Part shown: one piece after another, positions 28,665 to 37,337 of the stretch
Position numbering within the stretch: the stretch's first letter is position 1
Layout: each line of letters opens with the position of its first letter
Assembly (NCBI RefSeq): GCF_020103695.1
Contig: NZ_JAHXBF010000026.1
Span: forward strand, 62,001 to 126,000
Length of the DNA: 64,000 bases
DNA from: Hyalangium versicolor
GTDB taxonomy: Bacteria; Myxococcota; Myxococcia; Myxococcales; Myxococcaceae
Direction of reading: 5' to 3'
Notes under the pieces: generated by a model
The model's database searches: none
Seen by the model: only the letters and a program-made list of their open reading frames with translations
What the model was told of the DNA's origin: nothing
Made by a program: the position numbers and the translations under genes

Positions 28665-28719
28665 GATTGTCAACCTGGGCTTAAGAGCCCATGCCTTTCT
28701 GGCGCGTAGTCTTCCGCGG
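28665..28719 (+). promoter_or_regulatory. Shared promoter element, copy A (antiporter)
   Basis: About 55 bp that aligns at roughly 80 percent with 34095-34150. The core TTAAGAGCC lies inside GGGCT-TAAG-AGCCC, a short inverted repeat. It ends 57 bp before the antiporter start. Confidence 0.55.
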
Positions 28720-28776
28720 GGCAGGGGTGTATCTCGCTTCGAGTGGGCGGTTGTGCCAATAGGATGACTCAAGCAC

Positions 28777-30405
28777 ATGGACGTCTTCGAGATCATCATT
28801 GCGCTGTTGCTCGCCGGGGCCGGCCTCACCGCGTTGTCCCGACGCATCGGGACACCCTACCCGGCGATGGTGGCGCTCGCCGGAGCAGGCCTGGCGCTCG
28901 TTCCCGGCACGCCGACCCTGGTCCTGGATCCTGAACTCGCGCTCACGCTCTTCGTCGCGCCGGTGCTGCTGGACGCCGCTTTCGATTCATCCCCACGCGA
29001 CCTCTGGGCGAACTGGCGCACCGTCACAGGCCTCGCCATCGGCGCTGTTCTCCTCACCATTGTCGCTGTCGCGGTGGTGGCCCACCTGCTCGTGCCAGGC
29101 ATGCCCTGGGCTGTTGCGGTCGCACTCGGAGCGCTCGTCGCGCCTCCGGATGCGGCCGCCGCGACTGCCGTCCTCAAGCAGTTGCGTCCGCCGCATCGGC
29201 TTCTCGTGATCCTCGAGGGCGAGAGCCTCTTCAATGATGCGAGCGCGCTGCTGGTCTATCGTCTCGCCGTCGGTGCAGCGCTGGCGGGTTCGCTGTCTCT
29301 GGCGGGTGTGATCCCGCTGCTGCTCGTCGTCACAGTGGGCAGTGTCGTGCTGGGAGTCGTCCTGTCGCGGGTCCTGCTCCTGCTGACTCCTCGGATACAC
29401 GATGTCGCCATCGCGGTCGTCGTTCAATTCTGCGGAACGTTCGCGGTCTGGATGCTCGCGGAGCGGCTCCATCTCTCCGGCATCCTCACCGTGGTCGTCT
29501 TCGCGATGGCGACGGCCCGCCGCGCCGCGGATCTGGTCCCAGCACGCGTCCGGATCCCGTCGTACGCGGTCTGGGAATTCGCTGTGTTCGTGCTGAACGT
29601 GCTCGCCTTCATCCTCGTCGGATTCCAGCTGAAGGCGATCCTCAGCCGGATCGACTCGCACACGCTCATCGAATACACCGGCATCGCGGCCGCGGTGTGC
29701 GTCGCGACGATCGTCGCCCGGATCGCCTGGGTGTGGGGCGCCGCGGCCTTCAGCCGCTGGCGGTGCCGTCCCGCGCCGGATGGCACTGCGGGGCCTCGTG
29801 ACACGGTGGCCCTGTCGAGCCGTGCTGCGGTGGTCGTCGCGTGGTGCGGCATGAGAGGGACGGTGACCCTCGCCGCTGCGCTCGCTCTTCCGACCGGTGG
29901 GGCCGACGGACCCGCGTTTCCCTACCGCGACCTGGTCCTGTTCACCGCGTTCTTCGTCGTACTCGGGACGCTCGTCGTCCAGGGCATGACGCTGCGCCCA
30001 CTCATCAACGGGCTCCAACTCAAGGACGACGGATCGGTGGAGCGGGAGGTTCAGCTCGCCCGCGTCGAGACGCTGCGCGCGGCGCTCTCGGCCACGGTTG
30101 AGGTGCCTGGTGACGAGATGTCCGGGCTGCTCCGCCGCCGCTACGAGGTCATGCTCCGGCGCGCCGAAGCAGAGCTGGCCGGCCATGGCCATGCGTCCCA
30201 GGAAGCGGGTGATGGCCGCACGTTCAACTTCGACGCAGAGGTCGCGCGCAGGGCCACCTCGGCAGAACGGCAGCGGCTCCTCGCGCTGCGAGCGGATGGC
30301 ACCATTGGCGATGCGGCGTTCCAGCGAGTCGAGCAGGAACTCGATCTGGAGGAGCTGGACTTGCAGCAACTCGCTCCCAGCAGTGGCCCCGAGGGAGCTT
30401 CGTGA
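28777..30405 (+). CDS. CPA1-family Na+/H+ antiporter
   Basis: 542 residues with about 12 membrane segments. The CPA1 signature residues are present: VAPPDAAAATAVL (the usual ND is PD here) and GESLFNDASALLVY, which hold the acidic residues that bind the exchanged cation. The C-terminal 100 residues are soluble and helical, as in bacterial NhaP/NHE-type exchangers. It should exchange Na+ or K+ for protons across the inner membrane. A 55-bp upstream element is shared with the aldo/keto reductase promoter at 34.1 kb, which suggests a common regulator. The next gene starts 22 bp downstream. Confidence 0.88.
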   Translation: MDVFEIIIALLLAGAGLTALSRRIGTPYPAMVALAGAGLALVPGTPTLVLDPELALTLFVAPVLLDAAFDSSPRDLWANWRTVTGLAIGAVLLTIVAVAVVAHLLVPGMPWAVAVALGALVAPPDAAAATAVLKQLRPPHRLLVILEGESLFNDASALLVYRLAVGAALAGSLSLAGVIPLLLVVTVGSVVLGVVLSRVLLLLTPRIHDVAIAVVVQFCGTFAVWMLAERLHLSGILTVVVFAMATARRAADLVPARVRIPSYAVWEFAVFVLNVLAFILVGFQLKAILSRIDSHTLIEYTGIAAAVCVATIVARIAWVWGAAAFSRWRCRPAPDGTAGPRDTVALSSRAAVVVAWCGMRGTVTLAAALALPTGGADGPAFPYRDLVLFTAFFVVLGTLVVQGMTLRPLINGLQLKDDGSVEREVQLARVETLRAALSATVEVPGDEMSGLLRRRYEVMLRRAEAELAGHGHASQEAGDGRTFNFDAEVARRATSAERQRLLALRADGTIGDAAFQRVEQELDLEELDLQQLAPSSGPEGAS

Positions 30406-30426
30406 TCTCTCTGGAGGACCTGAGCG

Positions 30427-31119
30427 ATGAGTAGAGCGACGCGGCCGTATGTGATTTGCCACATGGTTCCCTCCGTCGATGGGAGGATCGTCGTCGATAG
30501 CTGGAAGCTCCCGTCAAGCGTCCACTCCGAGTACGAGAGTACGGCGCAGACGTTCGATGCGGATGCGTGGATGATCGGCCGGATCTCCATGGAGCCCTTC
30601 GCCGGGAAGACAAAGGTTCCGGTGCGCAAGGTGCCACAGCCGATTCCAAGGACGGATTTCATCGCGCGGCGCGATGCCGAGTTCTACGCCATCGCGCTGG
30701 ATCCCTCCGGCAAGCTCACCTGGAAGTCGAGCTCCATCGACGAGGAGCACGTGATCACCGTCCTCACTGAGCAGGTCTCGGACGACTACCTGGCCTTCCT
30801 TCAATCCAAGGGCGTCTCCTATCTGTTTGGAGGCAAGACGGAGGTGAACCTGAAGCGGGTGCTCGAGAAGCTCAGGAAGGAGTTCGGGATCAAGAAGCTG
30901 CTCCTCGAGGGAGGCGGGAAGATCAACGGTTCGTTCCTGGCCGCGGACCTCATTGACGAGCTGAGCGTGCTGGTGGCGCCCATCGCGGACGGAGCCATCG
31001 GTACCCCGTCGCTTTTCGATGCGAAGGAGGGAAGGGGGCCTTCGCGTCACCTGAAGCTGGTCTCCTTCGAGAAGCGCACCGCCGACCTGATCTGGCTGCG
31101 TTACAAGCTGAAGCGATGA
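30427..31119 (+). CDS. RibD C-terminal domain (dihydrofolate reductase-like) protein
   Basis: 230 residues. The family signs are the start MVPSVDGRI, the NADPH-binding region around DADAWMIGR, and the glycine-rich LLLEGGGKINGSFLAADLIDELS near the C-terminus, as in the reductase half of RibD. Stand-alone members of this group are widespread reductases of uncertain substrate. No deaminase half is present and no riboflavin genes lie nearby. It is 22 bp behind the antiporter and overlaps the AraC regulator by ATGA, so the genes are probably one transcript. Confidence 0.87.
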   Translation: MSRATRPYVICHMVPSVDGRIVVDSWKLPSSVHSEYESTAQTFDADAWMIGRISMEPFAGKTKVPVRKVPQPIPRTDFIARRDAEFYAIALDPSGKLTWKSSSIDEEHVITVLTEQVSDDYLAFLQSKGVSYLFGGKTEVNLKRVLEKLRKEFGIKKLLLEGGGKINGSFLAADLIDELSVLVAPIADGAIGTPSLFDAKEGRGPSRHLKLVSFEKRTADLIWLRYKLKR

Positions 31120-32105
31120 ACGCTGATCTCGTCCGCCTCTCGTCAACGGTTCGCACGCGGCTTGCGCGTGTCGGCGCGAACGTGGCCCAGGCGATCGCCG
31201 CCGCGCGGGTGCCCTCCAGCGGCGAATTGAGCACCGAGCAATTCTTCACCTTCTGGGAAGCGCTCGGTGCGTCGTCGCCCGCTGACATCGGGCTTCGGTT
31301 GGCGGCAGAGACGCGCGTGCACGAGTACGACATCTCGTCGCTCGCGGCGCTGCACTCGCCTGATCTGCAGACTGCCTTGACCAAGCTCGCCCGCTACAAG
31401 CGGCTTTGCGGGCCCAAGGACATGGCCATCGACACGAAGGGGAAAGAGGTAACGATCCACACGACCTACCTTCACGCTCCCGGCCCCATCCCCCCGCGTC
31501 TCGTCGATGCGTCGCTCGCCTCGCTCCTCGTGCTCTTGCAGCGAGGCAGCGGAGTCCACCTTGCGCCGAAGCGCGTTGAGCTCTCGCGTGCGCGCAGTGA
31601 CGAGCCAATGCTGATGCGCTTCTTCGGCTGTCCGCTGCGGTTTCGCGCGGGGCGTGACGCGCTCGTCCTCGAGGAGCGCTTCCTGACGACGCCGTTCATC
31701 ACGCACAACGCCGACCTCTTGGAGGTGCTTGTTCCCAGTCTCGAACAGAAGCTGGCGCCTCTCGAACAGGGCTCGTTCATCGAGCAGGTCCGCAGGGTGC
31801 TCGCTCGCCGCATGTCGGGCGAGCGGCCAAGCATCGCGAAGGTGGCGCGCGAGCTATCTCTCAGTACTCGCACGTTACAGCGGCGGCTGGGCGAGTTCGG
31901 GGCCAGCTATCAGGGAGTGCTCGACGACGTCCGGCACCACACCGCGTTGCGCCTCCTGCGCAGCGACGACGTCGACGTCAACGAGATCGCCTTCCTGCTG
32001 GGCTTCGATGAGGTCAACTCCTTCGCGCGGGCGTTCCGAGCCTGGGAGGGGCAGACGCCGAACCGTTGGCGCGATTCGATGAATCCGCGGCGCAATCGGA
32101 TTTGA
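31116..32105 (+). CDS. AraC-family regulator
   Basis: 329 residues. The N-terminal 220 residues match the ligand-sensing type seen in OruR/ArgR-like AraC proteins. The C-terminal domain has both helix-turn-helix units: SIAKVARELSLSTRTLQRRL and the second in VNEIAFLLGFDEVNSFARAF, followed by GQTPNRWR. It overlaps the reductase stop by ATGA, so it is translated with it. It likely controls its own operon and perhaps the SDR gene 31 bp downstream. Confidence 0.9.
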   Translation: MNADLVRLSSTVRTRLARVGANVAQAIAAARVPSSGELSTEQFFTFWEALGASSPADIGLRLAAETRVHEYDISSLAALHSPDLQTALTKLARYKRLCGPKDMAIDTKGKEVTIHTTYLHAPGPIPPRLVDASLASLLVLLQRGSGVHLAPKRVELSRARSDEPMLMRFFGCPLRFRAGRDALVLEERFLTTPFITHNADLLEVLVPSLEQKLAPLEQGSFIEQVRRVLARRMSGERPSIAKVARELSLSTRTLQRRLGEFGASYQGVLDDVRHHTALRLLRSDDVDVNEIAFLLGFDEVNSFARAFRAWEGQTPNRWRDSMNPRRNRI

Positions 32106-32136
32106 AGGCTGATGTCCCGCGCACCATTCTTGGTGC

Positions 32137-33039
32137 ATGACAAAGAACAACTCGCAAGTCTGGTTCATCACCGGGAGCTCGCGGGGGCTCGGCCGCGCCC
32201 TCGTCCTTGCCGTGCTCGCCGCTGGGCACCGCGTCGTCGCCACGGCGCGCAAGCCCGCTGATCTCGATGACATCGTGAAGCAACACGGAGGGAACGTGAA
32301 GGCGGTGGCGCTCGACGTCACTCAGCCCGAGCAAGCCGCGCGCGCGGTCCGTGAGGCGGTCGACGCCTTCGGTCGCATCGACGTGCTCGTCAACAATGCG
32401 GGCTACGCGAACGTCGACTCGGCTGAAGACATCCCGCTCGACGATTTCCGCGCGCAGATCGACACGAACTTCTACGGCGTCGTCCATCTCACGCGCGCGG
32501 TGCTACCCGTGATGCGCAAGCAGCGCAGCGGGCGCATCCTGCAGATCAGCTCCATTGGCGGACGCCGGGGTGGCACGCCGGGCTTGAGTGCGTACCAGTC
32601 AGCCAAGTTCGCCGTCGCGGGTTTCAGCGAGGTCGTCCGCAACGAGGTCGCGCCGCTCGGCATCCAGGTCACCACCGTCGAGCCGGGTGGCTTCAGCACC
32701 GATTGGGCAGGCAGCTCGATGAAGATCTACGAGTCGCAGCCCGACTATGAGGCCACTGTGGGCGCGACCAACAAGCGGCTCCGGGGCAATCCTGGTGCGG
32801 CGCGGGGCGTGCCCGAGAAAGCCGCGAAGGCTCTGCTCGAGCTTGCGTCGATGGAGAAGCAGCCGCGGCGCCTGCTGCTGGGGAGTGACGCGTACGTGCT
32901 CGCCAGGGTGACGCTGCAAGAGATGGGGGCCAGCGACGATGCCCACCGGGCCCTCAGTGTGAGCACTGACGCCGACGGCATACCCGACTTCGCCGACACC
33001 GACGTGGGCCGGGAGATGCTGAAGCTGCACCGCCGCTGA
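32137..33039 (+). CDS. Short-chain dehydrogenase/reductase
   Basis: 300 residues. The NAD(P) motif is TGSSRGLGR, the NNAG motif is VLVNNAGYAN, and the catalytic Tyr153-x-x-x-Lys157 is in SAYQSAK, with Ser in ISSIGG. The basic residue after the glycine motif (ARKPADL) favours NADP. The length and C-terminal extension resemble the oxidoreductases usually encoded beside AraC-type regulators. Substrate unknown. It lies just behind the AraC gene on the same strand. Confidence 0.9.
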   Translation: MTKNNSQVWFITGSSRGLGRALVLAVLAAGHRVVATARKPADLDDIVKQHGGNVKAVALDVTQPEQAARAVREAVDAFGRIDVLVNNAGYANVDSAEDIPLDDFRAQIDTNFYGVVHLTRAVLPVMRKQRSGRILQISSIGGRRGGTPGLSAYQSAKFAVAGFSEVVRNEVAPLGIQVTTVEPGGFSTDWAGSSMKIYESQPDYEATVGATNKRLRGNPGAARGVPEKAAKALLELASMEKQPRRLLLGSDAYVLARVTLQEMGASDDAHRALSVSTDADGIPDFADTDVGREMLKLHRR

Positions 33040-33091
33040 AGCGAGCGCGAAGTCGTGGCCGTTGCCAACGGTGACGTGGCGAATGCCCGCG

Positions 33092-34042
33092 TCACGGGTC
33101 CGTGCCTCTTGATTTCCCTGCGCCCCTGGGCACGGCTCCCACCGAGCGCGCCGCCAGCTCCCTGGCTGCGTCCACGAAAAGGCGCAGCGCCGGGGACCGC
33201 TGCGCACGGCTGGGGAAGTAGAGGAAGAAGCCGGGAACCGTGGGCGCGTAGTCCTCCAGGACCCGCTGCAGCCGCCCGGTGCGCAGCTGCTCCGCCACCG
33301 TCGGCTCGACGACGTATGCCAGCCCGAGGCCTTCCTCCGCCAGGGATACCCTCAGCTTGCTGTCGTTGGTGACCACTCCCCCGCGAACCGGTATTCGCCA
33401 GTTCCTGCGGCCGCGCTCCAGCTCCCAGGCGTAGAGCGCCCCGGTGCTTTGAGACCGGAAGGTGATGCACTCGTGGCGCAGCAGCTCCTCGGGCCGCTGG
33501 GGAGTGCCGTGGTTCGCCAGGTAGTCAGGTGAGCCCACCACCACCAGGCGGAAGGCGTCGGTGAGCCGCACCTGCACCATGTCGCGCTCGATGGCCTCGC
33601 TCAGCCGTATGCCCGCGTCGTAGCCCTCCGCGACGATGTCCACGAAGCGATCCTCGATGACGACTTCCAGTTCGACCCTCGGATGGCGCGCGCGAAAGGT
33701 GGGAACCACCGGGGAGATGACGTAGGGAACCGCCACCTGCGGCACCGACAGCCGGACCCGGCCCACTGCCTCTCCTGGTTGAGCGGAGACCTCGGTGAGG
33801 GCAGCGAGCGCCTGACCCAATGCCGGCCCTGCGCCCTCGACCAACCGCCTGCCCGCATCCGTGAGCGACACGCTGCGGGTCGTGCGGGTGAGCAGCACCA
33901 CGCGCAGCTGCTCCTCGAGCTGCCGGACCGACTGGCTCACCGCAGGGGTGGAGACGCCCAGTTCACGCGCTGCGCCGCTGAAGCTGCGCAGGCGAGCCAC
34001 GGCAAGGAACACCTGGAGCTGCGGGAGGGGTGCCGTATTCAT
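33092..34042 (-). CDS. LysR-family regulator 1
   Basis: 316 residues. The N-terminal winged helix is typical (FSGAARELGVSTPAVSQSVRQLEEQL), followed by a substrate-binding domain. It is very similar along its whole length to the LysR regulator at 37338 (for example both contain HECITFRSQ and YAWELERGR), so the two are paralogues. It diverges from the aldo/keto reductase gene, with the conserved 55-bp element in the 145 bp between them; by the usual LysR arrangement it should regulate that gene and itself. The inducer is unknown. Closest to regulators of the aldo/keto reductase and oxidoreductase type. Confidence 0.92.
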   Translation of the reverse strand: MNTAPLPQLQVFLAVARLRSFSGAARELGVSTPAVSQSVRQLEEQLRVVLLTRTTRSVSLTDAGRRLVEGAGPALGQALAALTEVSAQPGEAVGRVRLSVPQVAVPYVISPVVPTFRARHPRVELEVVIEDRFVDIVAEGYDAGIRLSEAIERDMVQVRLTDAFRLVVVGSPDYLANHGTPQRPEELLRHECITFRSQSTGALYAWELERGRRNWRIPVRGGVVTNDSKLRVSLAEEGLGLAYVVEPTVAEQLRTGRLQRVLEDYAPTVPGFFLYFPSRAQRSPALRLFVDAARELAARSVGAVPRGAGKSRGTDP

Positions 34043-34094
34043 TTCGAGAGTCTCTTGGAGGTTGGCGGCCGACGATACCGGGGCGTCAGCGCCT

Positions 34095-34150
34095 CACTGT
34101 TAACCTCTGCTTAAGAGCCTATGGGCTCCCCGGCACGTAGTCATTCGCGG
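34095..34150 (+). promoter_or_regulatory. Shared promoter element, copy B (aldo/keto reductase)
   Basis: Aligns with 28665-28719, same orientation; identical core CTTAAGAGCC and CGTAGTC. It lies between LysR regulator 1 and the aldo/keto reductase, ending 37 bp before the latter. A LysR binding site is the simplest reading. Confidence 0.6.
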
Positions 34151-34187
34151 TCGCAGGGCTTACTTCTCCGGATGAACGGGAGAGACA

Positions 34188-35177
34188 ATGCACAAGCGCA
34201 GATTGGGAAACAGCAACCTGGAAGTCTCCGCGCTCGGCCTCGGCTGCATGGGACTGAGCTATGGCTATGGCCCGGCAACGGACAAGCAGGAGGCCATCAA
34301 GCTGATCCGGTCGGCCTTCGAGCGGGGCGTCACCTTCTTCGACACCGCCGAGGCCTATGGCCCCTACAAGAACGAAGAGCTCGTGGGCGAGGCCCTGGCC
34401 CCCTTCCGGGATCAGGTGGTGATCGCCACCAAGTTCGGTTTCGAATTCGATGCCCAGGGTGGACAAAGCGGCATGAACAGCCGGCCGGAGCACATCAAGG
34501 AAGTCGCCGAGGCGGCGCTCAAGCGACTCAAGACCGATCGGATTGACCTCTTCTACCAGCACCGCGTCGATCCGAACGTGCCGATCGAGGAGGTTGCTGG
34601 CACGGTGAAGGAGCTGATCCGGGAGGGCAAGGTCAAGCACTTCGGATTGTCGGAAGCGGGTGTGAGGACCATCCGGCGCGCTCATGCGGTCCAGCCGGTC
34701 ACCGCTCTTCAGAGCGAATACTCCCTGTGGTGGCGGGAACCCGAGAAGGAGATCCTGCCGACCCTGGAGGAACTCGGGATCGGCTTCGTGCCCTTCTCCC
34801 CGTTGGGCAAGGGCTTCCTCACGGGAGCGATCAGCGAGAGCACGACGTTCGACAGCAAGGATTTCCGCAACGTCGTTCCGCGCTTCACGCCCGAGGCCCG
34901 CAAGGCGAATCAGGCCTTGGTGGATTTGCTCGGCGAGATCGCGGCCCGGAAGAAGGTGACACGGGCCCAGCTCGCGCTCGCCTGGCTGCTGGCCCAGAAG
35001 CCATGGATCGTTCCGATTCCAGGCACCACCCGGCTGCAGCGCCTGGAAGAGAACGTGGGAGCAGCGGCCGTGGAGTTGACGCCCGAAGAACTCCGCGCCA
35101 TTGAGGGCGCCGTCTCCCAGATTCCGGTGCAAGGGGAGCGGTATCCCGCGCACCTCCAGGCCCGGGTCGATCGCTGA
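34188..35177 (+). CDS. Aldo/keto reductase
   Basis: 329 residues, TIM-barrel family of NADPH-dependent reductases. The catalytic set is visible: Asp and Tyr in FFDTAEAYGPY, Lys in IATKFGF and His in YQHRVD. The phosphate-binding part near the C-terminus (PIPGTTRLQRLEENV) is also canonical. It probably reduces reactive aldehydes or ketones. It is divergent from LysR regulator 1 and has GGGAGAGACA before the start. The 3' end meets the cupin gene at a hairpin. Confidence 0.93.
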   Translation: MHKRRLGNSNLEVSALGLGCMGLSYGYGPATDKQEAIKLIRSAFERGVTFFDTAEAYGPYKNEELVGEALAPFRDQVVIATKFGFEFDAQGGQSGMNSRPEHIKEVAEAALKRLKTDRIDLFYQHRVDPNVPIEEVAGTVKELIREGKVKHFGLSEAGVRTIRRAHAVQPVTALQSEYSLWWREPEKEILPTLEELGIGFVPFSPLGKGFLTGAISESTTFDSKDFRNVVPRFTPEARKANQALVDLLGEIAARKKVTRAQLALAWLLAQKPWIVPIPGTTRLQRLEENVGAAAVELTPEELRAIEGAVSQIPVQGERYPAHLQARVDR

Positions 35178-35183
35178 GAATCG

Positions 35184-35213
35184 AGCCGAAACGCGCATCG
35201 TCGTGCTTCGGCT
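35184..35213. terminator. Hairpin between convergent genes
   Basis: AGCCGAA pairs with TTCGGCT over a 16-base loop between the aldo/keto reductase and cupin stop codons. It can serve both directions. Confidence 0.45.
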
Positions 35214-35805
35214 ACTCCGCGGGCGCGCGGTATTGCTCCTCGCTGACCTGCTCCAGCCAATCGACGACCTTGCCATTCACGTGTTCCTGAATCGCGAGGT
35301 GTGTCATCGGGCTGGTCGCCGTCCCACCATGCCAATGCTTCACGCCTGGCGGCGTCCAGATGACGTCGCCGGCACGAATCTCCCGCTTCGAGCCGCCCCA
35401 CTCCTGGATCCAGCCGACCCCCGACGTAACGACGAGGGTCTGGCCAGCCGGATGGGTGTGCCACGCCGAGCGTGCGCATGGCTGGAAGGCGACGGACGCA
35501 GCCGACGCACGGGTGTGCTCGGTCGCGGCGAAGAGAGGGGTGACCACCACTGAGCCCGTGAAGTTCGCTGCGGGACCTTGGCTGGACGGTTGTGCCCCAG
35601 CGCGTGTGATCACCAGGTGTTGAGAGCCGTTCTGCGAAGTCGATGCGGGTGCGGTGGACTTGCCGCCAGACTGAGTGTTCGAGCCGTTGTGGGAAGGTTG
35701 GGTCATGGGAGTCTCCGCCTGTGCGCTGGGGTTGAAAGGTGTCGGGGTGAGGAAGGTGAGCGTGATGGCCGGAGCCAAGAGCCATTTCATGCTGGGATTC
35801 GTCAT
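35212..35805 (-). CDS. Exported cupin (mandelonitrile lyase-like)
   Basis: 197 residues. An N-terminal signal peptide and a Ser/Asn/Gln-rich linker precede a single cupin barrel. Metal ligands are visible in WHTHPAGQTLVV and PPGVKHWHG. The pattern is that of the small cupins annotated as (R)-mandelonitrile lyase or carboxymuconolactone decarboxylase partners; those usually lack an export signal, so this one is unusual. Its ATG overlaps the MFS stop (ATGA), so it is translated with the transporter. Confidence 0.82.
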   Translation of the reverse strand: MTNPSMKWLLAPAITLTFLTPTPFNPSAQAETPMTQPSHNGSNTQSGGKSTAPASTSQNGSQHLVITRAGAQPSSQGPAANFTGSVVVTPLFAATEHTRASAASVAFQPCARSAWHTHPAGQTLVVTSGVGWIQEWGGSKREIRAGDVIWTPPGVKHWHGGTATSPMTHLAIQEHVNGKVVDWLEQVSEEQYRAPAE

Positions 35806-37121
35806 GGGCAGGTGCCTCTGAGCGCGTCTCTCTCAACGCGGTCGATGCGGGGTGCGCGGAGGAGCCGCGCTGCGATGAGCGCGGCGGAGAGCACGACGAG
35901 CGTGCTCACGAGGAACACCGAGGACAGGCCTGTTCGGCCTGCGAGCAGACCCAACGCTGGGTTCGAGAGTCCCAGTGACAGATCGAGAAAGGCCGAGAAT
36001 GCGCCCATCGCGAGGCCGAGGCTCTCAGGGGGCGCGCGGCGGACGGCCTCCACGCCGAAGCCGGGGTACACGAGCGAGTAGCCCAGTCCGGTCACCGCCG
36101 AGCCCATGAACACCAGGAAGGGCGTCGGCGCGAGCCAGATCATCGCGAGGCCGGCCGCTTCGATCACCACGCAGACCAGCGCGACCCGGGCTCCCCCGAG
36201 CTTGTCCGGCAGGTGACCGAAGAAGACGCGCCCGAGGATGAAGAAGACGCTCACCGCGGTGAAGGCGATCCACGCCGAACTCCAACCGCGCTCCGAAAAC
36301 ATCAGCGCGCCGAACGTGGTGATCGTGCCGAAGCCGACGGCGGTCAGCGCCAGGCCAAACCCTGGGACCGATACGGCACCGAGCACACGGGTGATCGGTG
36401 GCCTCGCAGTCCCCGAGGCAGGGACCGAGGGGAGTGGCACAACCAGGAACAGCGCCAGGAGGGGCAGCAGCATCGTCGCGAGTGCGATCGCCGCGAAGCC
36501 ATGACTGGCGTACAGCGCAGTGCCTGCTGGAGCACCGGCTGCATATGCGGCCCACAGCGCGGTCCCGACCCAGGCAATCACCTTTCCCGCATGGCGTGTT
36601 CCTCCGAGCACGAGCCCCAAACTCAGGGCTCCAGTGATCACGAAGCTCTCCACTCCGCCGAGCAGGACCCGGCCGACGAGCAGGAGCCCGAGCGCCACAT
36701 TGGGTGCGCGGACGAACTGAAGCGAGACGAGGTAGAGCAGGCCGGCAGCCGCGCCCAAGAGCAATCCCACGACCATTGCGCGCCTGGCGCCGCGGGTGTC
36801 GGCGTAACGGCCGGACCAGAAGCGCGAGATGAGCGCCGCGGCGAACTCGATGCCCGCAGCCACGCCGACCATGAAGGTGCTGAGCCCCAGCCCGTCATGC
36901 ACGTACAGCGGCAACACCGGCATGGCGATGCCGATGATCAGGTAGGCGACGAAGACGACGGCCATGATCGGAGCCAGCGCACGCACCACGTGGGTCGCCT
37001 CCATCCGGCGTCCTGCCGCAGAGGCCCCACCGGACGCCTGGATACCCGGTGGCTGGTAGGCGCCCCGTCCGGGTGGCTGCTCGCTCGCCGGGCGGGCGTT
37101 GTCGTGGAGTGGCATGCCCAT
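35802..37121 (-). CDS. MFS transporter
   Basis: 439 residues with 12 membrane segments and a short polar N-terminus. The loop between segments 2 and 3 has RFWSGRYADTRGARR, the major facilitator signature, and the matching loop in the second half is RVFFGHLPDKLGG. It is likely a drug or small-molecule exporter. It forms an operon with the cupin (ATGA overlap) and diverges from LysR regulator 2, which probably controls it. Confidence 0.9.
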   Translation of the reverse strand: MGMPLHDNARPASEQPPGRGAYQPPGIQASGGASAAGRRMEATHVVRALAPIMAVVFVAYLIIGIAMPVLPLYVHDGLGLSTFMVGVAAGIEFAAALISRFWSGRYADTRGARRAMVVGLLLGAAAGLLYLVSLQFVRAPNVALGLLLVGRVLLGGVESFVITGALSLGLVLGGTRHAGKVIAWVGTALWAAYAAGAPAGTALYASHGFAAIALATMLLPLLALFLVVPLPSVPASGTARPPITRVLGAVSVPGFGLALTAVGFGTITTFGALMFSERGWSSAWIAFTAVSVFFILGRVFFGHLPDKLGGARVALVCVVIEAAGLAMIWLAPTPFLVFMGSAVTGLGYSLVYPGFGVEAVRRAPPESLGLAMGAFSAFLDLSLGLSNPALGLLAGRTGLSSVFLVSTLVVLSAALIAARLLRAPRIDRVERDALRGTCP

Positions 37122-37337
37122 GTCTCGCTCTCGGTGAAGCTCGGGGGCGTGTGTCCCCGTTCACGACAAGAGATACGGAGGAGTCACGGGCTCAACTACT
37201 GGTGCCAATAGCAATGGCCTGTTCAGCGTAGCTTTACAATGATCCCCGGAGTGGGGTGCTACTTCGTCCCTGCTGGCATTCGCGTGGGTGCCAGCCGGCT
37301 CGGTCCCGAGGCTCGGCGGAGCCGAGGAGGCACTGAT

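Noticed and set aside
28753..37211. Shared GTGCCAATAG near 28755 and 37202
   Set aside because: Only ten bases, no extension on either side; could be chance.
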